Source of the DNA: CBDFJH01 sp965198095
GTDB taxonomy: Bacteria; Latescibacterota; UBA2968; GCA-2709665
Length of the DNA stretch: 64,000 nucleotides
Assembly (NCBI GenBank): GCA_965198095.1
Contig: OZ240239.1
Coordinates: 248,001-312,000, forward strand
Reading direction: 5' to 3'
Positions 24,629 through 32,692 of this stretch are shown here, piece by piece. Both the position numbers and the translations under genes were made by a program. How positions within the stretch are numbered: the first letter of the stretch is position 1; each line of letters begins with the position of its first letter. A model generated the notes under the pieces. The model did no database searches. It saw only the letters and a program-made list of their open reading frames with translations, and had not been told where the DNA came from.

Positions 24629-27600
24629 CTATGCGGTTTGCGGTCCGTGGTCGATCTGTATCTCGCGGCCTCTCTGGATGTAGCTCGCGCGGTCTTCGGG
24701 ACTCAGGGTGCGCCAGATGAGGAACTGCTTCCGGAGCGCACTCATGAAACCGCGATTCACCCTTTGCCAGGAGGTGACGTCCCCGGAGATCCGATCGATC
24801 TGGAGGGCGAGGGTGTAGATGTCGAACTCACCCGCGGGCGAGACCTCGCAACGGACCTGCTGGCTGACCCCCAGGTCATAGGGAGCCGGCCAGATCGTGG
24901 TCTCGATCGTGCATCCCTCACCCCGCTCGGTCGCGCGCGCCTCCAGGCCCGCGCCTTCGCAGAAAAACCTTCCGGTCGACTCCCCCCTGTGCGACTCGAA
25001 ATAGTCGACCAGAAACGTCGTGAGGCCGAACACTTCCTGGCCGCCGACCGTGAAGGGAAACTCGAAGCTCCAGCGGTCCCCCTCCGGATCGGGCAGCGCC
25101 CAGCGGCGCGTCACATCCGGCACCGCCATCGATGAGGCCCTCCGGGCCGGGTAGAGGGTGGACAGGATGACGACCGCCATGACGAGGGCCGCGGCATAGA
25201 CGGCGGACATCGCGGAATAGTTGAGCGTGACGCCGGAAAGCCAGCCCTGCCAGAGCACGACCTTGGCCACGCCCTGCCCCAGGAGGTAGCCGCCGACCGT
25301 GCCGAAGACGGCGTAGACGCACGACTCGGCGATGAAGAGGAAGGCGATGTGAAGGGGGGCCAACCCGACCGCCGAGTAGATGCCGATCTCTCTGAAGCGC
25401 TCGTAGACCGAACCCATCATCGTATTCAGGACGATGAGCGCGGCGATCAGCACCGGGATGAACAGACTCCCGAGTCCCCGGAAGGAGGTGTCGCCGAACG
25501 AGCTGTAGACCGAGACATTCACCCTCCCATCCGCATCGGGGAGTCCGGCGAAGAGCACGAGGGCGAGGCGCGAGAGCAGCGCCTTAACCTGCGCTTCCAC
25601 GTCTACCCCCGCCCGGAAACGGATGGCGACGGTCTGCAGTGGATTTCCGATCGCTCTGAGGAAGTCGTAAGGAAGGATCAGGACATCGTCGGGATCGAGA
25701 TGCTGGAACGCGAAGACGTCGGGCGCCGGCTGGTTGAACCCCTGTCGCTCCCGATGCTCCTGCATCCCTTCGCGACGCCGGGCAATGATGCCCGTCTCGA
25801 CAAAGTCGGGCGGAGTCAGGATCTCACCGTCCAGATCCTCGAAATGGCGAAGCTTGTCCGCGTCGATGATCCCGACGACCGTCAACAGCTCGCCGAAGAG
25901 CCGGACCTGCCGCTGTCCGACGTCGGCGGACGCGATTCCGAAATAATCGGCCAGCTTTTCGGGAAGGATACAGGCCCTTTCTTCGGGCCGAAACCAGCGC
26001 CCTGCTTTCAGGAACCGGTCGATTCCGGTGACCTCGGCTTCCTCGGGCCCCATGCCCAACGCGCCCAGCGCAAAAGCAGGCTTTCCTTCTGAATCCAGCG
26101 GAATCAACTGCCGGTCCACATTCCGGTACCAATTGCGAGGGGCTACGACGCCGATCTCTTGAAAATGGGTCTTCACGTAGTTGTAGGCCACCTCCTCCAG
26201 CTGGGTCCAAGCCAAGCTTCGGATCAGGAGGCCGGGGTAGGCACCCTCGGTATCCCGCTCGAGCTTATGGAAGTGCAGCGACGATTTGATCGACGTGAAC
26301 GATAGCACGGTAAAGGTGAGCAGGAGCAGTGTCAGGAAAGTCAGCCAGGTGCGAAGTCGACGGCGTTTCATGTTGGCGATGCCCAGTTGAAAAGCGGCCA
26401 GGGAGGCGCTTACCCGGCCGACGTCCGTCTCGTGCAGCAGGACGTCGGCGGTTCGCAGCCGCTTCATGTTTTCGCCAAACCGGGAAAAGATCAGCGAGAT
26501 GACGAACGCGGCAAGGGCCAGGATGATGAAGGCCAGCAGGACGACGAACGGGTTGGAGAGCTCGAATGCCGGGTGCACGACGTAGAGGAAGGCCCAGATG
26601 ACCGCGAAGATGCCGCCGAACGCGGCGAGCTGCCAGCGAATGTCCGAAGCGGTGAAGATGAGGCGCTCGGCAAAGAAGGCGCAGGGGATGACCAGGGCCA
26701 TGAAAAAGATGATGCCCCGGATCACCCCATTCTGGGTCGCTTTCACGTCCGGATAGGCTCGAGACTCGATGCCCAGGGCGGCCCGGCTGTGCTTCATGAA
26801 GCGGTCCCAGCGCCTTTGCGCCAGCGCCGATTCGGCCTGCGCAAGATGGTCCGCTGCCTGGCCGTGAAGGACGTTCAGCCTGTGATTCTGGATGGCAAAT
26901 CGTTTTAGCTCGCGGATCCGAGTCTCGTTCAGCATCCACATGTCCCTGGCCGCCTTGTAGGCGGTGTGAGAGAACGCGCCTGGGGAGAGCGTGACGAACC
27001 CCCCGCCGCGCGCCTCCTCCTCGGAGGCCACGCCCATCGCGTTGAGGAGCAGAAAGCGGAGGCCGAGCGCCCAGGAGCGTATGGCGATCTTCACCTTCTC
27101 TCCGGGCCGGGTGAAGAGAGTACCGACCGGCATGGATTCGACCTGGCGCTGTTCTTCGCTCGTACTGACGCCGATATCGTAACCATACGCCTGCGGGGCC
27201 GCATTGTCCGGTCCGTAGACGCTGACCTCCGACAGCTTGGTCAGGTAGCGAGGATCTACGATGTCGTAGAAATCGGTGGCGATGCAGGGAAAGAGGACGC
27301 TGATGTGCTGCGTCATCCACCAATCCACGTCGATCTCCGCCTCATATATCTCGGCCTGCCCTCCCCGGTCGGGCGCGTAGGTGATCTCTCCCGTGCTCGG
27401 GTCCAGAACGTATACGGAGACGGTCGCCTTTTTTCCGATGATCCCCGGGATAGTGAACTCCCCCTTTTCGTCGGCCAGGTCATAGCGCGTCTGGCGTACC
27501 CCTTTGTCCGATTTGGGTGACAAATATTGCCTCGCGGTGCCCGTACGCACGGCGGCGATGGCGCCCGGTTTGGGCCGATCGGGTACGATGCTGCGTCGGG

Positions 27601-29179
27601 GGAAGGTCCTGGCATACCCCTTCAACCAGCGCACCCGGTCTTCCGGACGCAGCTTGTGCTCCGTGATGAAGCCCGGGTCGTTGAGCGCCAGATCGATGAC
27701 GCCGGAGAGCAGCCGGATCTGCCCGGTCAGGTTCTCGAAATCCACAAACTCCGGCCGGTCCAGTGGGGTATCCACCCGGAGTCGGGCATCGTTCACCGTG
27801 ACCAGGGAGAGGGCCGGGGTGCCGGCTTCCATAACGATCAGACCCTCGGTCTTCACGACCTTCCCGGGATTGTAGATGGTCCACGTCAACCCGGGCGGCG
27901 GATTCACGCCGTCGATCAGCGCACGATCCGGATCCAGGTCGAACGCCTCCGAAATGGCTCGGGAAAATCGAACGAACGACTTCCCGATGGGCGTGAAGAA
28001 TCGTTTGTAGTAGTGACTCTCGGTGCTGTTCCAGAGGCCGATTTCGTCCGTCCGGCTGGAGAGGTCCAGCGAGATGAAGAGCTGGATGTCGATCGGGTCG
28101 GTCATCAACGCCGCGAAATCGGCCTGCTTGCGGGCGTGACGTCGCAGAAAGTCGGAGATCCCGCGGAAGCCGAGGTGATGGGCCGACGTGGCGAGGAATA
28201 GCACCGTCCGTGCGGGTGGGTATCGCTGGAAGTAGTCCGCCAGCTCCAGGAGGGCGACGATTCCGCTGGCCATCTCCGCGCCCGGCGCCAGGGCCGGCAC
28301 GACGGACATCGCGTCGTAGTAGGCGTTGATGACGACGATCTCATCCTTGAGCTCCGGATCGGTCCCCGGGACGGTCCCCAGAATGTTGTGGGCAACCGTC
28401 TTCTCCCAATCCATCCGGGCGTGCAGCACAACCTCCACTTCCCCCTGCTCGGCCAGCAACTGCCGCAACGCACGACCCGCCCTCTTGTCGATCCAGAACC
28501 GCTCCGTGCCGTTCGGCGTGATGAGGAACTTCTGCTCGCCCTCCCCGTGAGAGGTGGAGTCCGGCTCGATGAAGATAATCTGTCCCGCGCCCAGAGAGGC
28601 GGCGTTGACCCATCGATTCCAGGAGTTGAACTCCATCAGAATCGCGGCACCTTCCATATCGTGTCCGTTGAACTTCTCCCACGCGCCGCTGCCTCCGTAG
28701 ATCAGACGGGTGCGGACGCCGTCTGGAGGGAGTGTGGATGTCTTTACGAGGTTGGGCCAGATGGCGTGAATCGGGAAAGAGACGCCGCGCTTCGTGAGGG
28801 TAAGACGCCCTCCTTTGTCGACCGGGGAGGTCACGTCGAACGGTTCGCGCTTCACGTCCTGAAGCCCGAGCCGTTCGAATTCCCGCAGGATGAACCGGGC
28901 CGCGTCGTCGTGACCGGGGTAACCTGGAACACGAGACCGGTGACGCGTGAGGCGATCCATCAGGCCGCGAACGTCGGCCTCCGATACGGCATCGATCACC
29001 CGTCCCGAGACGTCCCGCGCCTCGTGAACGGGCGAAGGTGGCAACGGCGGCGGCGGCTCCAGGCGCAGGAAGTCGGTCAGCCACGGGTTGATGCGCTCAG
29101 GTCCAACCCAAATTGCGAGAAAGGCGAACGTGCCAAACCCGATGAGAAGAATCAGAGCGATTCGACGGAAGAGGTCCAT
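24629..29179 (-). CDS. Giant membrane protein: inactive M28-peptidase-like domain fused to FtsX/MacB-type permease
   Basis: About 1,516 residues. One N-terminal membrane anchor (about 6-25) is followed by a large extracytoplasmic part with the M28 aminopeptidase layout. The metal ligands are replaced: NAYYDAM (287-289) stands where active members have HYD, GAEMASG (300-306) where they have GANDNASG, and SAHHLGF (about 333-335) where they have GEELG. A carboxypeptidase-regulatory-like segment follows (DEKGEFTIPGIIG). From about residue 815 come membrane segments, a MacB-like periplasmic domain, and FtsX-type segments at about 1240-1330, ending with a soluble tail. No ABC ATPase gene is nearby. 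Start 29179 is chosen for GGAG 9 bases upstream. Confidence 0.8.
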   Translation of the reverse strand: MDLFRRIALILLIGFGTFAFLAIWVGPERINPWLTDFLRLEPPPPLPPSPVHEARDVSGRVIDAVSEADVRGLMDRLTRHRSRVPGYPGHDDAARFILREFERLGLQDVKREPFDVTSPVDKGGRLTLTKRGVSFPIHAIWPNLVKTSTLPPDGVRTRLIYGGSGAWEKFNGHDMEGAAILMEFNSWNRWVNAASLGAGQIIFIEPDSTSHGEGEQKFLITPNGTERFWIDKRAGRALRQLLAEQGEVEVVLHARMDWEKTVAHNILGTVPGTDPELKDEIVVINAYYDAMSVVPALAPGAEMASGIVALLELADYFQRYPPARTVLFLATSAHHLGFRGISDFLRRHARKQADFAALMTDPIDIQLFISLDLSSRTDEIGLWNSTESHYYKRFFTPIGKSFVRFSRAISEAFDLDPDRALIDGVNPPPGLTWTIYNPGKVVKTEGLIVMEAGTPALSLVTVNDARLRVDTPLDRPEFVDFENLTGQIRLLSGVIDLALNDPGFITEHKLRPEDRVRWLKGYARTFPRRSIVPDRPKPGAIAAVRTGTARQYLSPKSDKGVRQTRYDLADEKGEFTIPGIIGKKATVSVYVLDPSTGEITYAPDRGGQAEIYEAEIDVDWWMTQHISVLFPCIATDFYDIVDPRYLTKLSEVSVYGPDNAAPQAYGYDIGVSTSEEQRQVESMPVGTLFTRPGEKVKIAIRSWALGLRFLLLNAMGVASEEEARGGGFVTLSPGAFSHTAYKAARDMWMLNETRIRELKRFAIQNHRLNVLHGQAADHLAQAESALAQRRWDRFMKHSRAALGIESRAYPDVKATQNGVIRGIIFFMALVIPCAFFAERLIFTASDIRWQLAAFGGIFAVIWAFLYVVHPAFELSNPFVVLLAFIILALAAFVISLIFSRFGENMKRLRTADVLLHETDVGRVSASLAAFQLGIANMKRRRLRTWLTFLTLLLLTFTVLSFTSIKSSLHFHKLERDTEGAYPGLLIRSLAWTQLEEVAYNYVKTHFQEIGVVAPRNWYRNVDRQLIPLDSEGKPAFALGALGMGPEEAEVTGIDRFLKAGRWFRPEERACILPEKLADYFGIASADVGQRQVRLFGELLTVVGIIDADKLRHFEDLDGEILTPPDFVETGIIARRREGMQEHRERQGFNQPAPDVFAFQHLDPDDVLILPYDFLRAIGNPLQTVAIRFRAGVDVEAQVKALLSRLALVLFAGLPDADGRVNVSVYSSFGDTSFRGLGSLFIPVLIAALIVLNTMMGSVYERFREIGIYSAVGLAPLHIAFLFIAESCVYAVFGTVGGYLLGQGVAKVVLWQGWLSGVTLNYSAMSAVYAAALVMAVVILSTLYPARRASSMAVPDVTRRWALPDPEGDRWSFEFPFTVGGQEVFGLTTFLVDYFESHRGESTGRFFCEGAGLEARATERGEGCTIETTIWPAPYDLGVSQQVRCEVSPAGEFDIYTLALQIDRISGDVTSWQRVNRGFMSALRKQFLIWRTLSPEDRASYIQRGREIQIDHGPQTA

Positions 29180-29203
29180 ACTGAAATACTCCGGGCCTGA
29201 GGG

Positions 29204-29280
29204 GCCTGCCTGCAGCGCGGTGCGCCGCGCAGGCAGGCGCCCTTCTTTTGTCACCTTTTCTCGCGAGCAAGAAAAGGTGG
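29204..29280. repeat. Composite double-hairpin repeat, copy 2
   Basis: The first hairpin is GCCTGCCTGC (29204-29213) with GCAGGCAGGC (29229-29238). The second is CACCTTTTC (29252-29260) with GAAAAGGTG (29271-29279), joined by the CCCTTCTTTTG tract. The same two-hairpin order is seen at 41961-42036. It lies just upstream of the start of the M28/FtsX gene and would be in its leader if transcribed from further upstream. Confidence 0.65.
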
Positions 29281-29386
29281 AGATCCGTCAGATGGAGCCG
29301 AACAGGTTGCAATCCGACGATAAGTATGCTTCTTCAACATCCGCCAAGTTGTCCACGGAATTCGGCGAATGGCTTTCTCGTATACC

Positions 29387-31435
29387 TCAATAGTGAAACC
29401 GCGGCCAGCCAATCGTGTGCACGGGGTGCCCCAGATCGGGAAACCAGACGACATCGATCAACCCGGAGAACGCGACCCCCAGCACGTAGCCGACGAGAAG
29501 CCCGAGGAAGAGCGGAAACGACCTCTGGTAGACCGCCTGGCCGCCCACCCGGAGCATGAGCAGTTTGGTCAGCCATGCCAGGAAAAGGGTTGAGCTGGTC
29601 CGCCGGACCAACTCTGCCCCGACGAGCGCGAGCCCGATTGGATGCAGCGGCCACCAATAGAAGGTATGACGCAGGTAGATCAGCCCGGCCATCGCCACCG
29701 CGCCGATGCCACAGAATGCGAGACTGTCAGGGCTTCGGATGTGGATCGGTGGGGACGGGTTCGTGAACTTGTATTTGACCGATCTAGCCGCGTTCCTGAG
29801 GTGCCGAGAGGCCCAGTCCCCGATCATCCAACTGTTGAAGGCGTGAGCGCCCTTCCGGTAGGCCAGCCGGAGCGTCAGCGTGACAGACAGAGACAGGCTC
29901 ACGAAAAAGGCCAACGAGATGGCGGCCATCAGACGTCGGCGATTTCCGCGAACCCCTTCGGAAATTCGCCCGGCGTGGGAAAGGGCCGGCAGGAAGAGCC
30001 CCCTGAAATGATGGAACAGGATGTCCTCACAGGAGTGCGCCACGAGCGTCCTCGGGCTCGCCGCGTCGCGGCCGACAAACCCGCCTACATATCCAAAGCC
30101 GGAGACAAGGCGCGGGATGCTGATGTAGGGCATGCCTGTATCGGCGACGACTCGGGCCATGCCCACGTAGATCAGGATGACCCCGGGCAGGACGAGGGCG
30201 GCGAACAGGGGCTCGTAGCCGATACGCGTGAGCCAAACAAACATGTAAGCCAGTCCAACAAGGAGGCCGATCACCGCCGTCCGGTAGGAAAGAAGCTGAT
30301 CGCTGTCGTCGACCGGGGCATCCCGGTTGAGCGCTTTCCGGAAGACGTCCTTGATATGGCCGCGGGCGACCCAGAAGACGGAGAGCGAGAACGCGGCATA
30401 GGCCCCCATCGTCTGCCAGATGATAACACCCCGAGCGGCCCCGCTCACCGGTCGCGTGTTGAATCCCAACGCGTGCAGGCTCCCGGCCTCCACGACATAC
30501 AGCAAGTCGAAGAACCAGAGACTGAAAAGCACGTCGAGGCTTGCAAAGTAGGAAAAGAAGAGGGTGAAGAGATCGAGCGACGCCATCACGCCGGGGAACT
30601 CCGGGTGGAAGCGTTGGAAGCCGCCTTCGTTGATCGGAAATCGAGGAAAGCCGAGGAAGAAGTAGCTGATGCAGTTCCACGCGATCATGCCGAAGGAGAT
30701 GGCGAAACCGACCCAGAAGAGGGAATCTCGGGTGAATTCCGGCAGGCTGCGCCGGCCGGAACCGGGGTGACCGGCCATGTTCAGGAGAGGTCGCATGGCG
30801 GGAAACACGAGGCGTTCATTCCGCAGCCACTGCTTCCGAAAGAGCGCCGCAACGCAGGCCAGGGTCAGAAAGAAGGCCGCGATCATCGTGCCCCACCAGA
30901 ACAGGGGGAGCACCCAGACATCCCACGGGATGTCCGCACCGGGAGGCAGCCCCTCGTGGAACCAGGAGACTGCCTTGCCCTCGTTGCCGGGGAAGAGCCA
31001 ATCCGTAAGGTGGGGATAGAGGTAGGTCTCCCACGGTGTCGAGGTGCGGTAAACGGCCGGATAATAGTGGGGCGCGGCCATCAGGGCGAGCAGGTAGGTC
31101 GTCAGCCCGTATCCGGGGACGGCGGCCGCGACGATGCCCATGGCCAGGATCGTGTGCCACTCGGTCGTGGAGAGCACGATTCCTGTCCAGCGTGAGATGA
31201 TCGCGCCGCAGATGAGCATCAGCACAAGGATGATGAGCATCGCCATGGGCACGTGCGTGTAGGTCATCAACGAGCCCTGGTAGTCGTAGGGGACGTAGAC
31301 GGCGATCACGTCCATCGCCACGACCCCGAGCAGACCGAGCAGGACGGATCGCGCCGTCAATCCCCGGCGCGCGGTCGGTTCTGCATCGGGGTGGGACGGG
31401 TGACGCGAAGCAGCGCTTTGTGCGGACGTGGCCAA
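29387..31435 (-). CDS. DUF6785/DUF6784-type polytopic membrane protein
   Basis: 682 residues with about a dozen membrane segments. Signatures shared with its paralogues include GLPPGADIPWDVWVLPLFWW, RLVFPAMRPLLNM, ARVVADTGMPYIS, YWWPLHPIGLALVG and YQRSFPLFLGLLVGYVLGVAFSGLIDVVWFP. It is likely a transporter; the substrate is unknown. Initiation appears to be at TTG (31433-31435), with AGGGGG about 9 bases upstream; the next ATG is already inside the first membrane segment. It is separated from the outer-membrane operon upstream by a strong terminator, so it probably has its own promoter in 31436-31581. A decayed copy of the same C-terminus lies at 50899-51138. Confidence 0.8.
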   Translation of the reverse strand: MATSAQSAASRHPSHPDAEPTARRGLTARSVLLGLLGVVAMDVIAVYVPYDYQGSLMTYTHVPMAMLIILVLMLICGAIISRWTGIVLSTTEWHTILAMGIVAAAVPGYGLTTYLLALMAAPHYYPAVYRTSTPWETYLYPHLTDWLFPGNEGKAVSWFHEGLPPGADIPWDVWVLPLFWWGTMIAAFFLTLACVAALFRKQWLRNERLVFPAMRPLLNMAGHPGSGRRSLPEFTRDSLFWVGFAISFGMIAWNCISYFFLGFPRFPINEGGFQRFHPEFPGVMASLDLFTLFFSYFASLDVLFSLWFFDLLYVVEAGSLHALGFNTRPVSGAARGVIIWQTMGAYAAFSLSVFWVARGHIKDVFRKALNRDAPVDDSDQLLSYRTAVIGLLVGLAYMFVWLTRIGYEPLFAALVLPGVILIYVGMARVVADTGMPYISIPRLVSGFGYVGGFVGRDAASPRTLVAHSCEDILFHHFRGLFLPALSHAGRISEGVRGNRRRLMAAISLAFFVSLSLSVTLTLRLAYRKGAHAFNSWMIGDWASRHLRNAARSVKYKFTNPSPPIHIRSPDSLAFCGIGAVAMAGLIYLRHTFYWWPLHPIGLALVGAELVRRTSSTLFLAWLTKLLMLRVGGQAVYQRSFPLFLGLLVGYVLGVAFSGLIDVVWFPDLGHPVHTIGWPRFHY

Positions 31436-31581
31436 GCGGGATAACCCCCTAAAGGCAGACTGTGCACGACAGACCGCACGCGGCGGGATGCGTCCGCGTG
31501 ATCATTTGGATGTGACGCGGTGAACGGTCCGTTGTCTGCGGTCGCCCGTGACGGCGTGTCACGTCACGGACCCTCCAAGAT

Positions 31582-31620
31582 AAAAAAACAACCGCCCGGA
31601 ACCAGAGGTTCCGGGCGGTT
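31582..31620 (-). terminator. Strong Rho-independent terminator of the outer-membrane operon
   Basis: A perfect 14-bp stem, AACCGCCCGGAACC (31590-31603) and GGTTCCGGGCGGTT (31607-31620), closes a 3-base loop. On the minus strand it is followed by G and a run of seven T. It lies 27 bases after the stop of the PorV-like gene. Confidence 0.9.
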
Positions 31621-31647
31621 GCCATCACCATACAGCGGCGGGCCTGA

Positions 31648-32646
31648 CTAGAACGAACCGGAGAACGTCACCCGGATCGGCTTCTCGAAATCCGGGCCCA
31701 TGCTGGAATAGGCCATATCCAGCGCGATGCTCCGCCCGTCGAAGTTACCCCTCAGACCGGCGCCGACACTCCAGTCGTCCGTGTCGTACTGGAACTTCTT
31801 GCCGGCACGGACCGCGATCATGTTGTTCAGCCAGAGCTCCGCGCCCAGGTTGTAGCGCTGCTCCGTGTCGGTGAAGTAGGCGCCCTCGAAGGACCCCGTC
31901 ACCGAGAGCGGGTCACCCAGCTCGCCGACGATCTCCATGGAGGTGCCGAGGTTGAACAGGATCGGGTTCGCCGCCCTTTCGGTGACCACGGTCTGCTGGT
32001 TGCCCATGTTCTTCATGGACATCCCGATCCGCAGGCTCCGGAACCCGGTGTGCAGGAGCGTGCCCGCGCTTACCGAGTAGCCCGTGAGCTCCGCCAGGTG
32101 GAGTTTGGACTGGACGTAGCGGAACATACCGCCCACCTGCAGCTTGTCGGTCATCTGTCTGGCGATGTGAAACCCGACAGCGAGGTCGCCCAGGTCCAGC
32201 ATCTGCCCGGTGCCCCCGGGTCTCAACGTGGTGGTCTCCTCGACATCGGCAATTTTGTAGTTGATGACGGAGATGCCCGCGACCAAACCGTAACCCAGGT
32301 TGAAGGCGACCGCACCCGAGTAGAGCTCGGAATCTACGAGCCACTGCATGTAGCCGAAGGTAAACCCGACCTGCTCGATGCTTCCGATCGAGGCCGGGTT
32401 GAAGAAGATCCCGTCGATCCCCCCGGCAACCGCCGTATAGGCGTCGCCCATCGCCGCAACCCGGGCGCTGGGCGCCACCTTGAGGAACGCAAACGTGGAG
32501 GGGGCGATCTTATTGAAGCCCTGATCGGTGGCAACCCACTCTGCAATCTCCCCCTCGGTCTGCCCCCTCATCTGCGCCGAGGCAGGGTACGCGGCGAAGA
32601 GGACCAACAGCAGAACGCACCACATACCACATACAATCCGTTTCAT
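31648..32646 (-). CDS. PorV/UPF0164-like outer-membrane beta-barrel protein
   Basis: 332 residues with a clear signal peptide ending AAYPASAQ. The mature part starts with KVAPSARVAAMGDAYTAVAGGIDGIFFNPASI, the opening shared by PorV/PorQ-type and UPF0164 barrel proteins. Alternating amphipathic strands then run to a C-terminal RVTFSGSF ending in aromatic Phe. PorV is the shuttle that carries type IX secretion cargo to the attachment machinery; here the gene directly follows one for a protein with a T9SS-like C-terminal domain, which fits such a role. It is the last gene of a three-gene operon that ends at the adjacent terminator. Confidence 0.8.
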   Translation of the reverse strand: MKRIVCGMWCVLLLVLFAAYPASAQMRGQTEGEIAEWVATDQGFNKIAPSTFAFLKVAPSARVAAMGDAYTAVAGGIDGIFFNPASIGSIEQVGFTFGYMQWLVDSELYSGAVAFNLGYGLVAGISVINYKIADVEETTTLRPGGTGQMLDLGDLAVGFHIARQMTDKLQVGGMFRYVQSKLHLAELTGYSVSAGTLLHTGFRSLRIGMSMKNMGNQQTVVTERAANPILFNLGTSMEIVGELGDPLSVTGSFEGAYFTDTEQRYNLGAELWLNNMIAVRAGKKFQYDTDDWSVGAGLRGNFDGRSIALDMAYSSMGPDFEKPIRVTFSGSF

Positions 32647-32692
32647 AGTGGATATCCTTTTCTTGAAAGGCGTGGAACGAACAACGGCTCCC

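Noticed and set aside
31421..31496. tRNA-like fold: GCGGACG pairs with CGTCCGC, and GTGGCCAAGCGG resembles a D-arm.
   Set aside because: There is no TTC-type T-arm before the 3' strand and no clear anticodon arm, and the stretch overlaps the likely TTG start of the DUF6785 gene at 31435.
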